A stretch of 64,000 bases of DNA from NCBI RefSeq assembly GCF_052162025.1, contig NZ_CP197401.1, positions 620,001 to 684,000 of the forward strand, given 5' to 3'. The notes below the pieces were generated by a model that saw nothing but the letters and a program-made list of their open reading frames with translations, did no database searches and was not told the DNA's origin. Below, piece after piece: positions 7,791-16,479 of this stretch; positions within the stretch are counted from its first letter, which is position 1; the number at the start of each line of letters is the position of its first letter. This stretch comes from Methylobacter sp015476545. Its GTDB lineage: Bacteria; Pseudomonadota; Gammaproteobacteria; Methylococcales; Methylomonadaceae. The translations under genes and the position numbers were made by a program.

Positions 7791-8966
7791 TTAATAATGG
7801 TCGCTGTGGTAATAAGGCGCGCTGTAATAAGTGCCGCTCTGGCTGTGCTTTAAAGCGCCCGTGCTTTCCAGATAATAGTAAGCTCCGGTTGCCAGCAATA
7901 ATGCGGTCAGTACCGCAAAGCCGATTTTCCACCAGCTGTAGGGGCGCTCGCCCTGAACTTCGCCGGTGCGGCCATTGATGACGAACCGGTAGGATTTGTT
8001 CCGGTAACGGAACGCGGCGGACCAGACTGGCAGCAGGCAATGCTTGTAGGTCGTGGCGCTGTGACGCGTTCGGATCTGATGAATCCGTTGATGGTCGCCG
8101 CCGATGTCATAGGCGATGTCGCGGTAGATAACATTGTCTATGACCTGCTTGGCATGGTCGAAGCCCTCGTTCAGATCGACCTGATAAAACTCGCTGCGGA
8201 AACCGCTCAGATAGTTTTCGTCATAAGGGATCAATTGCTCCAGGTCCCAGGGTTGCAAGGCGTCCAGAATCTTGCGCGGCATTGACTTGCTGGCGCCGAT
8301 CAGCACGTCATCGAAAAACCGGCTCACATGGCCGCTGACCGGCGTCCAGTGAATTTTCGGCACGCGCCTGGTTTCCGTAACGACTTCGTTATTGCGCGTT
8401 ACTTGAACCTGCTCTTCAACATAATAGACATCGCCGCGTTCGCCGACGTAATCCGTCTCCGTATCACTGTCAAACGTCCAGTAAGGCAGGTAGACGCCGG
8501 TTAGTTTTGACTCGCTGCGCGCATATTTCTTGACGGCGTTGGGTGCAAACCACAAGCCGTCGATCCAGCGCCGGAATCGCTGGCGCGCTTCGGATTCGTC
8601 AATGCGGAAAGGCAGCAGCGATTTCGGCTGTATGGGCTTGCTTTGTGTGGTGGCGGTAACGATCGGCGAGCCGCAGAAAGGGCATTCGCCGGCGTGAATG
8701 TTGGACTCAAACTGGAAACTGGCGCCGCATTCATTACAATGAACCTGCGGCTTGGCCGCCTCCGTGCGAGGTTCCGACAGCCGTCTTAGGGCTTCCTGCA
8801 GGTCGTACTCCTCAATGACGCCGGCGCGGTATTCAATATGATTTTCAAAGCCGCAGTAATCGCAGACCAAATGCGTCGTGCCAGGGGCGTATTTGAGCAC
8901 GGCTCCGCATTGCGCGCACGGAAAGCGCCCCAGGGTTTGTCGGGATGAGGGTTTAGTTTTTAGCAC
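7791..8966 (-). CDS. Double zinc-ribbon membrane protein (YdjG-like, TFIIB-type ribbons)
   Basis: The protein starts with GTG. Two N-terminal zinc ribbons are visible: CAQCG...CDYCG (residues about 17-39) and CNECG...CPFCG (about 77-100). A central region YLPYWTFDSDTETDYVGERG and a long soluble part follow, then one transmembrane segment near the C-terminus (IGFAVLTALLLATGAYYYL) and a Tyr/His-rich tail. Similar proteins occur with SPFH, TelA, XpaC and PspA proteins (ydjFGHI of Bacillus), where they help organise a membrane-stress response. Here it is the last gene of an XpaC-TelA-SPFH operon, 11 bases after the SPFH gene, which supports that role. Confidence 0.8.
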   Translation of the reverse strand: MLKTKPSSRQTLGRFPCAQCGAVLKYAPGTTHLVCDYCGFENHIEYRAGVIEEYDLQEALRRLSEPRTEAAKPQVHCNECGASFQFESNIHAGECPFCGSPIVTATTQSKPIQPKSLLPFRIDESEARQRFRRWIDGLWFAPNAVKKYARSESKLTGVYLPYWTFDSDTETDYVGERGDVYYVEEQVQVTRNNEVVTETRRVPKIHWTPVSGHVSRFFDDVLIGASKSMPRKILDALQPWDLEQLIPYDENYLSGFRSEFYQVDLNEGFDHAKQVIDNVIYRDIAYDIGGDHQRIHQIRTRHSATTYKHCLLPVWSAAFRYRNKSYRFVINGRTGEVQGERPYSWWKIGFAVLTALLLATGAYYYLESTGALKHSQSGTYYSAPYYHSDHY

Positions 8967-8977
8967 TGATGAACTGA

Positions 8978-10069
8978 TTATGATTTAGGCAGTGGCGGCG
9001 GCACCATTGCAAAGGCGCCGGCCAGCTCAGGTACCTGCTCGGCCGGCGTCCATTCCGCGAGGCCGGCATGCCAGATCAGGGTGGAACGGTTGATCTCGCC
9101 GCTGTTGATTTTCTGCTCAAGCACAGAGCGCTCGAAAGGTCCCTGTTGATGCCCGTCTATAGCGGCGTAATAAACGACCGAGCCAGGCAAGGGCGGCGGG
9201 GTTGCCGGCGACTGCTGCGAGAAGGCCTTGTTCATTTGATTGACCACGGCAAACCCCATGCCCATGCCGATGCCTTCGTTGGCTGAGCCGGACGGATTCT
9301 GGGCCGCCGCAGTCATCGCTTCGGCGGCCTGATAATGCGTGTAGCGGCTCAGGTCGCCGATAATGCCCATGCTGGTGCGTTTGTCCATGGCCGCTTCCAC
9401 TTCCGGCGGCAGCGAGATGTTTTCGACCAGCAGCTGCAGGACTTCCAGCCCGTAGGCGGAGAATTCTGGGCTGATCATTTGGGTAATGTAATTGCCTAAT
9501 TCGTCGTAATTGGCGGCCAGGTCCAGAATCGGGATGCCCGATTCGCCGATAATGCTGGCAAAGCGCGAGACGATCAGGTTGCGCAGCTGATCGCTGATGC
9601 CGGCGGTCTGGAAATGCCCGCCGGTGCCGACGATTTCTTTGATGAACGTGAGCGGCTCCTTGATTCTGACAGAATAGGTGCCAAAAGCCCGAAGCCGCAG
9701 CGGCCCGAATTCTTTGTCGCGCAGCATGACCGGATTCTTGGTGCCCCACTTCAGGTCGGTAAAGCGGCGCATATTGAAGAAATACACTTCCGCCTTGAAC
9801 GGGCTGGAGAAACCGTGCGGCCAGCTTTCCAGCGTAGTCAGGATCGGCATGTTGCGCGTTTCGAGCTGATAGAGCCCCGGCTCGTAAAAATCGGCCACGC
9901 GGCCTTCGCTGACCAGCACCGCCGTCTGCGATTCACGGACCGTCAGCATGGCGCCGTATTTGATTTCGTGGCCGTAGCGCTCGAACCGGTAGACCATCGT
10001 GTCGCTGGAATCGTCCGTCCATTCAATGACATCGACAAACTCGCCGAATAGCTTATCCAGAATGCCCAC
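8978..10069 (-). CDS. SPFH-domain protein with C-terminal GYF_2 domain (YdjI-like)
   Basis: The GTG start has a GGAGC ribosome site. The N-terminal three quarters is the virion-core/YdjI type of SPFH domain (segments RFERYGHEIKYGAMLTVRES, VAMVSEGR-like AVLVSEGRVADFYEPGLY, and LRAFGTYSVRIKEP). A linker rich in Gly/Ala/Pro leads to a GYF_2 domain at about residues 300-352 (YYAAIDGHQQGPFERSVLE ... STLIWHAGLAEWTPAEQV), a peptide-binding module. SPFH proteins oligomerise on membranes as scaffolds. It sits between TelA and the zinc-ribbon protein, a combination known from stress and tellurite-resistance clusters. Confidence in the domains is high; the biological role is inferred. Confidence 0.86.
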   Translation of the reverse strand: MGILDKLFGEFVDVIEWTDDSSDTMVYRFERYGHEIKYGAMLTVRESQTAVLVSEGRVADFYEPGLYQLETRNMPILTTLESWPHGFSSPFKAEVYFFNMRRFTDLKWGTKNPVMLRDKEFGPLRLRAFGTYSVRIKEPLTFIKEIVGTGGHFQTAGISDQLRNLIVSRFASIIGESGIPILDLAANYDELGNYITQMISPEFSAYGLEVLQLLVENISLPPEVEAAMDKRTSMGIIGDLSRYTHYQAAEAMTAAAQNPSGSANEGIGMGMGFAVVNQMNKAFSQQSPATPPPLPGSVVYYAAIDGHQQGPFERSVLEQKINSGEINRSTLIWHAGLAEWTPAEQVPELAGAFAMVPPPLPKS

Positions 10070-10130
10070 TGCGTTGCTCCTGTTTTAGAAAAAATGAATT
10101 TATATAAGAACCGCGAAGATATGAAGAGAG

Positions 10131-10195
10131 GTAGGCTGGGTTGGTAAACCCAGCATTTCGAAGCCGCCTATGCTGGGTTTACCAACCCAGCCTAC
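10131..10195. repeat. Perfect 26-bp inverted repeat (REP-like hairpin)
   Basis: Bases 10131-10156 and 10170-10195 are perfect reverse complements with a 13-base loop. The arms begin GTAGGCTGGGTTGG, resembling the GTAGG-TGGGTT intergenic palindromes common in gammaproteobacteria. It lies inside the operon between telA and the SPFH gene, so it may shape mRNA stability or lower expression of the distal genes. Confidence 0.85.
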
Positions 10196-10240
10196 AGGAA
10201 ACGACATAAATCTTCATGCTCTTCGTGGTAAAACCTCTAA

Positions 10241-11395
10241 TTAACCGGCCGCCCTGGCATGCGCCGACGCCAATGTTTTGCGCAGTTCGGTTTCGCATTG
10301 CTCCAGTTGCACGACCGCTTCGCTGCGCATCTTCTTGCCTTGGTCGGCGATCTGCAGGCTTTCCTCTATCGTTGCGATCAGGGTTTCGTTGGCTTTCTTG
10401 ACCGTTTCGATGTCGAACACGCCGCGCTCCAGTTGCTTGCGGGTTTCGGCATTGGCCTGTTTCAGGGCTTCGGCGTTTGCGGCCAGCAGTTCGTTGGTCA
10501 GATCGGTCGCAGCCTTGACCGTCTCGGCCGCCTGTGAGGAACGGTAAACGGTCACGGCCGTCGCCAGTTGCTGACGCCACAGCGGCACGGTGTTGACGAT
10601 GGTCGAATTGATCTTGTTGACCAAGCCTTTGTCGTTTTCCTGTACGAGACGGATGCTGGGCAAGCTTTGCATCGAGACCTGCCGGGTCAGGCGCAGGTCG
10701 TGCACGCGCCGCTCCAGATCATCGCGGGCCGCGCGCAGGTCGCGCAGGTTTTGTGCGGCGAGGACTTCGGCCGTGGTTTCGGCTTTCTTGGCCTGCTCCG
10801 GAATGATGACTTCGTCCAGTTGGCGCAGCTTCTCTTCGCCGGCGGCGATATAGTCTTCAAGCGTATGAAAATAGTCGAGGTTGGCCTGATAGAGCTTGTC
10901 CAGTGAAATGATGTCGGTCAGCAGATTGGTCTTGTGCCGCTCCAGCTTATCGGTGATGCTATCGATCTGCTTGCGCACTTCTTCGTATTGCTGCAGGAAT
11001 TTGACGACCGGCTTGGCCTTGCCCATCAACCGGTCGAAGAAACCCTGCTTCTTGTTCGGGTCGAGATCATCGACCTCGAAACCGCGTATCGTCGCCACCA
11101 TTTCGTTCAGGTCATTGCCGGCAGGCCCTATTTCCTTGTTCTTGACACCGTCCAGCATGCGGTCGGAAATCGTGGTCAGCTGTTCTTGCGCCTTGCTGCC
11201 GAAAAAAATGATTGATTGGGTATTGCTGATATCGATTTCGCTCAGCAGCTTCTGGATCTGTTGCTGCTTCTCCACCGGCGCCTCGGCAAGCGGGACCATT
11301 TCAGCTTTTACGCCAGGGACAATCTCCTTGGCTGCGGAGCTGTCGGCCGTGTCGGTCGCTGCTTGAGTTGTCGTGGATGCCTGCTGTTCAGTCAT
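10241..11395 (-). CDS. telA: Toxic anion resistance protein TelA family
   Basis: The 384-aa protein is helical and Glu/Gln/Lys/Arg-rich throughout. It matches the TelA family (PF05816): SIIFFGSKAQEQLTTISDRML near residue 60, DLDPNKKQGFFDRLMGKAKPVVKFLQQYE near 110-140, and VPLWRQQLATAVTVYRS near 275. TelA proteins are linked to tellurite and envelope-antibiotic resistance, although the biochemical activity is unknown. The ATG has a GAGGA site 8 bases upstream. It follows xpaC by 27 bases in the same operon; a 26-bp inverted repeat separates it from the SPFH gene. Confidence 0.88.
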   Translation of the reverse strand: MTEQQASTTTQAATDTADSSAAKEIVPGVKAEMVPLAEAPVEKQQQIQKLLSEIDISNTQSIIFFGSKAQEQLTTISDRMLDGVKNKEIGPAGNDLNEMVATIRGFEVDDLDPNKKQGFFDRLMGKAKPVVKFLQQYEEVRKQIDSITDKLERHKTNLLTDIISLDKLYQANLDYFHTLEDYIAAGEEKLRQLDEVIIPEQAKKAETTAEVLAAQNLRDLRAARDDLERRVHDLRLTRQVSMQSLPSIRLVQENDKGLVNKINSTIVNTVPLWRQQLATAVTVYRSSQAAETVKAATDLTNELLAANAEALKQANAETRKQLERGVFDIETVKKANETLIATIEESLQIADQGKKMRSEAVVQLEQCETELRKTLASAHARAAG

Positions 11396-11422
11396 GATTA
11401 AATCCTCTAGGGTGTGATGGCG

Positions 11423-12268
11423 TTAAAGGATGCCTTCTCGTTTGAGCTGTGTGGCCAAAACTTCAATTTTTACATCCAGATCAAAAACATCCTCTTCCAA
11501 TAACTTTTGATGCTGCTCCTGAAATGCCGATTCGATCGTTTCCAGCACATTGCGGAAGTTCTGTTCCAGTTCCTCCGATTGGGTTTGCTGATGGGTTTTG
11601 GCATAGCCTTCCGTCACTTGTCGGGCGCCGTCCAGATAGACATTGAGGAATTTGCGCGCGCGGCGGATATCGCGCGGATCGGCCTCGATTTCGGCCAGGA
11701 TGCTGTCGGCAATTTCGCAGATGCGTTCGATGCGCCGGTTGAGTTCGGCATTGCGAATGCGGTCGTTGGCCTGTTCTATGCCGCGGATGATGCGCGACGA
11801 ATCTTCGAGCGTCTGCAGGATTTCATCCCGGGAATAGCCATGCGCGGCGACTATGTTCTTCTCTTTGCGCGGGTCGAAGCCGTAGCTCAGATACATGCCC
11901 AGAAAGGCGCCGCCGGCAAACAGGAGCGCTATCGGCAGCGGGCGTCCTGCACCGAGCCAGGCAATCATGCCGGTGGTCAGTGCCGCTATGATCGCCGCTG
12001 TCATTTTTAGCGGCTTGGGCGGGCGGGCGATGCGGCTTTTTTCATAAACATGCTCGGCCTGCAGGCCCTTGCGCAAGTACCAGGCGGCCAGCATATAAAG
12101 CGCAAAACCGACAGCGTTGACAATAACGCCCAGCAGATGGCCTTTACCCAGCGCGATGAATGTCGCCGGAATCAGCGCCATCGGCAGAAAATAGAGCAGC
12201 AATCCGCGCGGGGAATAACGGTGCAGCGTGTCGGCGACAAATCGTTTGGGTTTTCTGAATTGATCCAT
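11423..12268 (-). CDS. xpaC: XpaC-family membrane protein
   Basis: The 281-aa protein has four hydrophobic segments in the first half in two hairpins (LLLYFLPMALIPATFIALG and LLGVIVNAVGFALYMLAAWY; then AAIIAALTTGMIAWLGAG and LPIALLFAGGAFLGMYLSYG). A helical cytoplasmic half follows with AEIEADPRDIRRARKFLNVYLDGARQV, as in the XpaC/5-bromo-4-chloroindolyl phosphate hydrolysis family (PF10112). XpaC and TelA nearly always co-occur. Its ATG overlaps the stop of a 49-codon upstream gene (TAATG), indicating translational coupling. Confidence 0.87.
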   Translation of the reverse strand: MDQFRKPKRFVADTLHRYSPRGLLLYFLPMALIPATFIALGKGHLLGVIVNAVGFALYMLAAWYLRKGLQAEHVYEKSRIARPPKPLKMTAAIIAALTTGMIAWLGAGRPLPIALLFAGGAFLGMYLSYGFDPRKEKNIVAAHGYSRDEILQTLEDSSRIIRGIEQANDRIRNAELNRRIERICEIADSILAEIEADPRDIRRARKFLNVYLDGARQVTEGYAKTHQQTQSEELEQNFRNVLETIESAFQEQHQKLLEEDVFDLDVKIEVLATQLKREGIL

Positions 12269-12417
12269 TACCGGGCCTGAGTGCGGCTGGTCAAAGAAGC
12301 TTCAACAGGAGCGCTGGAAGTTAAAGGCTCGGCCTTTACCAGAGACTGGCAGGTTGCCAGGCCAATCGTGGCAACCAATACGATAAAACCGAGCAATCTG
12401 CGTAATACGATGGGCAT
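12268..12417 (-). CDS. Small membrane or exported protein heading the xpaC operon, 49 aa
   Basis: A 49-codon frame begins with ATG after a GGGAG-TTGAGG ribosome site and ends in TAA overlapping the xpaC start (TAATG). It encodes a basic start (MPIVLRRLL), a hydrophobic helix (GFIVLVATIGLATC) and a short polar tail. The Cys after LAT could be a lipidation site, but the lipobox is imperfect, so it may instead be a single-span membrane protein. I recognise no family. The coupling and ribosome site argue that it is real. Confidence 0.6.
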   Translation of the reverse strand: MPIVLRRLLGFIVLVATIGLATCQSLVKAEPLTSSAPVEASLTSRTQAR

Positions 12418-12590
12418 CGACCTCAACTCCCATTAATGTTAATTTGATCTTCATTATCCACTACAGTCATGACATCTGTAAAACAGCGTATGGACTGTTT
12501 CTGTGACAGGGTTAAGCACCCTGAGTTTCCAACTATACTGGGGCCGATTTCCAGATTTTCAATGTTGAGCGCGACGCACCTGCTTAAATG

Positions 12591-12620
12591 AAAAAGCCCG
12601 GCAGGATGGTCCGACCGGGC
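12591..12620 (-). terminator. Terminator of the TIGR04073-type gene
   Basis: Read on the minus strand, GCCCGG and CCGGGC (12615-12620 and 12596-12601) form a stem followed by TTTTT. It lies 30 bases after the stop of the 12649-13242 gene. Confidence 0.85.
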
Positions 12621-12648
12621 TCATTTAATGGGATTGAAGAAATACGGA

Positions 12649-13242
12649 TTATTTCATCATTTCCTTTTTGAAATAGTTGTCCAATGTTTTGTTGGTCTCT
12701 TTGTTGTATTCATAAGCAGGAGCCGGTGCGCTGGGCGGTGCGACAACCGGCGCTGCTGGCTCTGCAACCGCTACGGGCTTAGCAGGAGGCGCTTCAGTCG
12801 TATCCAGACGGAACACGTCGCCGTAACTGGTATCGACATCAAAATCTTCCCAGATATAGACCGGATAAGCGATCGGTTTGGTAGGAATTGGAATCGTGAT
12901 CAGATCGGCAACGCCGACGCCCAGACGCCCGGCCATGTTGACCACGCCTTTGAAGAGTCCGCCGACTATGCCATAGAAGACATTGCTCTGATTGGTCGTA
13001 TTGATCATATTCTTGGGAATTTCCAGCCAGCCCGTCGTCAGGTTGGCAAACGCGGACGACGCTTTTCTGCCGACTTTGCCACCGTAGGTCGTCGGCTGTT
13101 GCGATTTGTCAATCAGCGGAGCGGCTGTATAAGACGTATCACCATAACCTTGTTGCTGCATGTCGGCCTGGGTTAGAGGGGTATAGGCCGTCAGCAGACC
13201 TGTTAATAATAGTGGGGCAAAAAAGCGGTCGATTCTAGTCAT
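12649..13242 (-). CDS. Exosortase-system-associated protein, TIGR04073 type
   Basis: I place the start at 13242, where CAGGA precedes the ATG by 6 bases and the chain opens with a signal peptide (FFAPLLLTGLLTAYTPLTQA). The upstream in-frame start at 13278 lacks a ribosome site. The core FANLTTGWLEIPKNMINTTNQ, GLFKGVVNMAGRLGVGVADLITIPIP and YPVYIWEDF follows the TIGR04073 pattern, a family whose genes track with exosortase/PEP-CTERM and EPS systems in gammaproteobacteria. The tail is Pro/Ala-rich with a helical end (ETNKTLDNYFKKEMMK). Exported, function unknown. No exosortase gene is in the window, but a large EPS locus starts 2.4 kb away. Confidence 0.78.
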   Translation of the reverse strand: MTRIDRFFAPLLLTGLLTAYTPLTQADMQQQGYGDTSYTAAPLIDKSQQPTTYGGKVGRKASSAFANLTTGWLEIPKNMINTTNQSNVFYGIVGGLFKGVVNMAGRLGVGVADLITIPIPTKPIAYPVYIWEDFDVDTSYGDVFRLDTTEAPPAKPVAVAEPAAPVVAPPSAPAPAYEYNKETNKTLDNYFKKEMMK

Positions 13243-13299
13243 GTCAAGTCCTGCGCATTGGTTTAATAACTTACTCAAGTATAGCAGAGCTTTTTTAAA

Positions 13300-15588
13300 T
13301 TATTTTTTGAACGCCTTCGCAAAAGCATTAGCCATCGAGCCTTGGGTCTTTTGAGGATCAGGGCCTTTCTGCTTGGGCTTTTTATCTGTTTTTGCAGAAG
13401 ATCGTTCGGGCCTGGGCGTGGCTTCCGTCGATTCTTTTTTCATGGTCAGCGATATGCGCTTGCGCTCGACATCGACTTCCAGCACTTTGACTTTGACCAT
13501 ATCGCCGGTTTTTACCGCGTCCCGAGGGTCTTTGATAAATGTGTCCGACAAATGCGAAATATGCACCAGACCATCCTGATGCACGCCGATGTCGACGAAC
13601 GCGCCGAAGTTGGCGACATTGGTGACCACGCCGTCCAGCGTCATGCCCGGTTTGAGGTCGGTGATTTTCTCGACGCCCTCTTTGAACTGTACGCTTTTGA
13701 ATTCAGGGCGCGGGTCGCGACCCGGCTTTTCGAGTTCCTGCAGGATATCGGTCACGGTAGGCAGACCGAAGTGTTCATCGGTGTAATTGGCCGGGTTCAG
13801 TGTGCGCAGGAAACTGCTCTGGCCGATCAGGTCGCGTATCGATTTGCCGGTGCTTTCGATAATCGCTTCGACGACCGGATAGGCTTCGGGGTGCACCGCC
13901 GAGGCATCGAGCGGATTGTCGCCGTTCATGACGCGCAAAAAGCCCGCCGCCTGTTCATAAGCCTTGTCGCCGAGCCGCGGCACTTTTTTGAGTTGCTCGC
14001 GGTTGCGGAACGGGCCGTGCTCATTGCGGAACGCGACGATATTTTCGCTGACGCTGGCCGACAGCCCCGAGACCTGCTTCAGCAAGGCCACCGACGCGGT
14101 GTTGACGTCGACACCGACCGCGTTCACGCAATCCTCGACGACGGCATCGAGACTGCGGGCCAGTTGCACCTGATTGACGTCATGCTGGTACTGGCCGACG
14201 CCGATCGATTTCGGGTCGATTTTGACCAGTTCGGCCAGCGGGTCCTGCAGACGCCGGGCAATCGATACGGCACCGCGCAGGGATACGTCGAGTTCGGGGA
14301 ATTCTCTGGCGGCCAGCTCCGAGGCCGAGTAAACCGAGGCGCCGGCTTCCGATACGGTCAGTTTGGTGAATTTAAGCTCACTGTGCCGTTTGATCACGTC
14401 GGCGACGAGCTGGTCGGTTTCGCGCGAGCCGGTGCCGTTGCCGATGCTGACCAGATCGACTTGGTACTGTGCAATCAGCCGGGCCAGCGTTGCTATCGAG
14501 GCATCCCATTGATTGCGCGGCGCGTGGGGATAGATCGTGTCGGTTACCAGCAGTTTGCCGGTCGGGTCGACGATGGCGACCTTGACGCCGGTGCGGATGC
14601 CCGGGTCCAGCCCCATCGTAGCCTTGGGGCCTGCCGGTGCGGCCAGCAGCAAGTCTCTTAAATTGCTCGCGAAGACGCGGATGGCTTCGAGTTCGGCCGC
14701 TTCGCGCAGCCGCAGTTTCAAATCCAGGTCGATGCGCGTGAACAGTTTGACCTTCCAGGCCAGACGGGCCGTTTCGGCCAGCCAAGCATCCGCCGGCCTG
14801 GCGGCGTTGGTAATATGCAGATGGCGCGCCACCAGCTGCGCGCACAGGTCATGTTCTTCTTTTTCCTCCAAGCCGGGTTTGAGCGCAATGTTCAGCAGGT
14901 CTTCATTGCGGCCGCGGAACAATGCCAGCGCGCGATGCGAAGGGATCTTGTTGATAGCTTCCTGGTAATCGAAATAGTCCTGGAATTTGGCCGCTTCCTG
15001 TTCTTTATCTTTGACGACGGTGGCATGCAGGATGCCTTTTTGCCAGGTGCGTTCGCGCAGTTCGGCCAGCAGCTCGGCATCTTCGGAAATGCGTTCCATG
15101 ATGATCTGGCGTGCGCCTTCGAGCGCGGCGGCGATGTCCGGTACGCCTTTGTCGGCATCGATATAGCCGGCCGCGATCTGTTCCGGAATCAGGCTGCGGT
15201 TATCAAGCAAAGCATCGGCCAAAGGTTCGAGCCCCGCTTCACGCGCAATCTGCGCTTTCGTGCGTCGTTTGGGCTTATAGGGCAGGTACAAATCTTCGAG
15301 CAGGGTTTTGGTATCGGCCTCACGAATGGCTTTTTCCAGTTCCGGCGTCAGCTTGCCCTGGGAGCTGATGCTTTCCAGTATGCTTTTGCGACGTTCGTTC
15401 AGCTCGCGCAGATAAGTTAAACGTTCTTCCAGCAATCTTAGCTGGCTGTCATCGAGGCCGCCGGTCGCTTCCTTACGGTACCGGGCGATAAACGGCACGG
15501 TCGCGCCTTCATCCAGTAATGCTACGGCAGCGCTGACTTGTCGGCTGTTGACGGATAATTCTTCGGCTATACGTTGGATTACGTCCAT
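13300..15588 (-). CDS. tex: Tex-family S1 RNA-binding transcription accessory protein
   Basis: The 762-aa length and full domain order match Tex: N-terminal helical region (FIARYRKEATGGLDDSQLR), YqgF-like RNase H fold (MGLDPGIRTGVKVAIVD around residue 325), helix-hairpin-helix repeats (VGVDVNTASVALLKQVSGLS; FRNREQLKKVPRLGDKAYEQAAGFLRV), and a C-terminal S1 domain (GMTLDGVVTNVANFGAFVDIGVHQDGLVHIS, about 645-715). A basic tail with KTDKKPKQKGPDPQKTQGS follows. Tex binds nucleic acids and affects transcription and the expression of virulence or toxin genes in some species; it is widely conserved. Apparently monocistronic, with its own ATG. Confidence 0.97.
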   Translation of the reverse strand: MDVIQRIAEELSVNSRQVSAAVALLDEGATVPFIARYRKEATGGLDDSQLRLLEERLTYLRELNERRKSILESISSQGKLTPELEKAIREADTKTLLEDLYLPYKPKRRTKAQIAREAGLEPLADALLDNRSLIPEQIAAGYIDADKGVPDIAAALEGARQIIMERISEDAELLAELRERTWQKGILHATVVKDKEQEAAKFQDYFDYQEAINKIPSHRALALFRGRNEDLLNIALKPGLEEKEEHDLCAQLVARHLHITNAARPADAWLAETARLAWKVKLFTRIDLDLKLRLREAAELEAIRVFASNLRDLLLAAPAGPKATMGLDPGIRTGVKVAIVDPTGKLLVTDTIYPHAPRNQWDASIATLARLIAQYQVDLVSIGNGTGSRETDQLVADVIKRHSELKFTKLTVSEAGASVYSASELAAREFPELDVSLRGAVSIARRLQDPLAELVKIDPKSIGVGQYQHDVNQVQLARSLDAVVEDCVNAVGVDVNTASVALLKQVSGLSASVSENIVAFRNEHGPFRNREQLKKVPRLGDKAYEQAAGFLRVMNGDNPLDASAVHPEAYPVVEAIIESTGKSIRDLIGQSSFLRTLNPANYTDEHFGLPTVTDILQELEKPGRDPRPEFKSVQFKEGVEKITDLKPGMTLDGVVTNVANFGAFVDIGVHQDGLVHISHLSDTFIKDPRDAVKTGDMVKVKVLEVDVERKRISLTMKKESTEATPRPERSSAKTDKKPKQKGPDPQKTQGSMANAFAKAFKK

Positions 15589-15651
15589 TTTTTAAAATTT
15601 TGTTCGGTTTAAAAAAGAAGGATTGTAGCAGTATGTGGCACTGCAAGTATT

Positions 15652-16479
15652 TTAAGCCTTGGCAGCGAGTGAACGAGGCGGGCTGTTTGCAGATTGGGTC
15701 TGGATGATTCTTTGCTGGTCTCCCTGCAATACCAGACATGTCAGGATGCCCGATGCATAAGCCCCGGTGTCGATGCCTATACGATTAGGCAGCAGCTCAG
15801 GCTCATCAGTTATGGTATGGCCATGAACAATAATTTTTTCATAGGGTTTCTTTTCACTGACAAATTCATTGCGTATCCATAGCATGTTCTCCGGCTTTTG
15901 CCGGGATAATGAAAGGTCAGGATTGATACCGGCATGCACAAAAAAATAAGAGCCCAATGAATAAGAAAACAAAGTGTTATTCAGGAACTGAAAATGCGAG
16001 CGCGGCAGATTTTTTAGCAACCGCTGTTGAATGGTTATGAAGTCTTCTCGTTTGGTCGGTATTTTAGCGTCACAGGCATTATAACTTGCTAATGTCGTTT
16101 GGCCGCCATAAGTAAACCACGAACGGCCTACGGATTCTTCACGCAGGAAATCGAGCATAGTCTGTTCGTGATTGCCGCGCAAATAGACATATTCAATACC
16201 CGGCTGCACATTCTGCAACAATTCCTCGATGACTTCCCGGGATTGCATGCCTCTGTCGATATAGTCGCCCAAGTAAATCATGAGCACGCGGCCGGAAAAA
16301 CCGGCTGCATCCCGTTTGATTTGACTCAGCAGTTTAACCAGCAGGTCATGGCGGCCATGAATATCGCCGATACAGTAAACGCGGGTATTGTCGGGTAAAG
16401 CAGGCGTCGGGTAGGGTTTTGTTTTTAAGAATCGATTAATGAGTTGTTTCAAATTCTGCGACCATCTCTTTAAGAACAA
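15652..16479 (-). CDS. Calcineurin-like metallophosphoesterase (ApaH/PrpE type)
   Basis: All PPP/ApaH-type metal-binding motifs are present: GDIHGRHD (about residues 37-44), GDYIDRG (about 71-77), RGNHE (about 100-104), FVHAGI and VHGHT. The enzyme is a serine/threonine phosphatase or dinucleoside polyphosphatase-like hydrolase with two metals in the active site. It overlaps the end of the upstream EPS-linked gene by 44 bases, so it belongs to that transcription unit. It may counter the tyrosine kinase in the same cluster, but that is inference. The listed start is TTG with no good ribosome site; a second TTG at 16452 is possible. Confidence 0.85.
   Translation of the reverse strand: MFLKRWSQNLKQLINRFLKTKPYPTPALPDNTRVYCIGDIHGRHDLLVKLLSQIKRDAAGFSGRVLMIYLGDYIDRGMQSREVIEELLQNVQPGIEYVYLRGNHEQTMLDFLREESVGRSWFTYGGQTTLASYNACDAKIPTKREDFITIQQRLLKNLPRSHFQFLNNTLFSYSLGSYFFVHAGINPDLSLSRQKPENMLWIRNEFVSEKKPYEKIIVHGHTITDEPELLPNRIGIDTGAYASGILTCLVLQGDQQRIIQTQSANSPPRSLAAKA

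Noticed and set aside
13342..14661. 439-codon plus-strand frame opposite tex
   Set aside because: Long antisense frame caused by codon bias of tex; composition (Arg, Asp, Phe, Gln-rich) is typical of a shadow.
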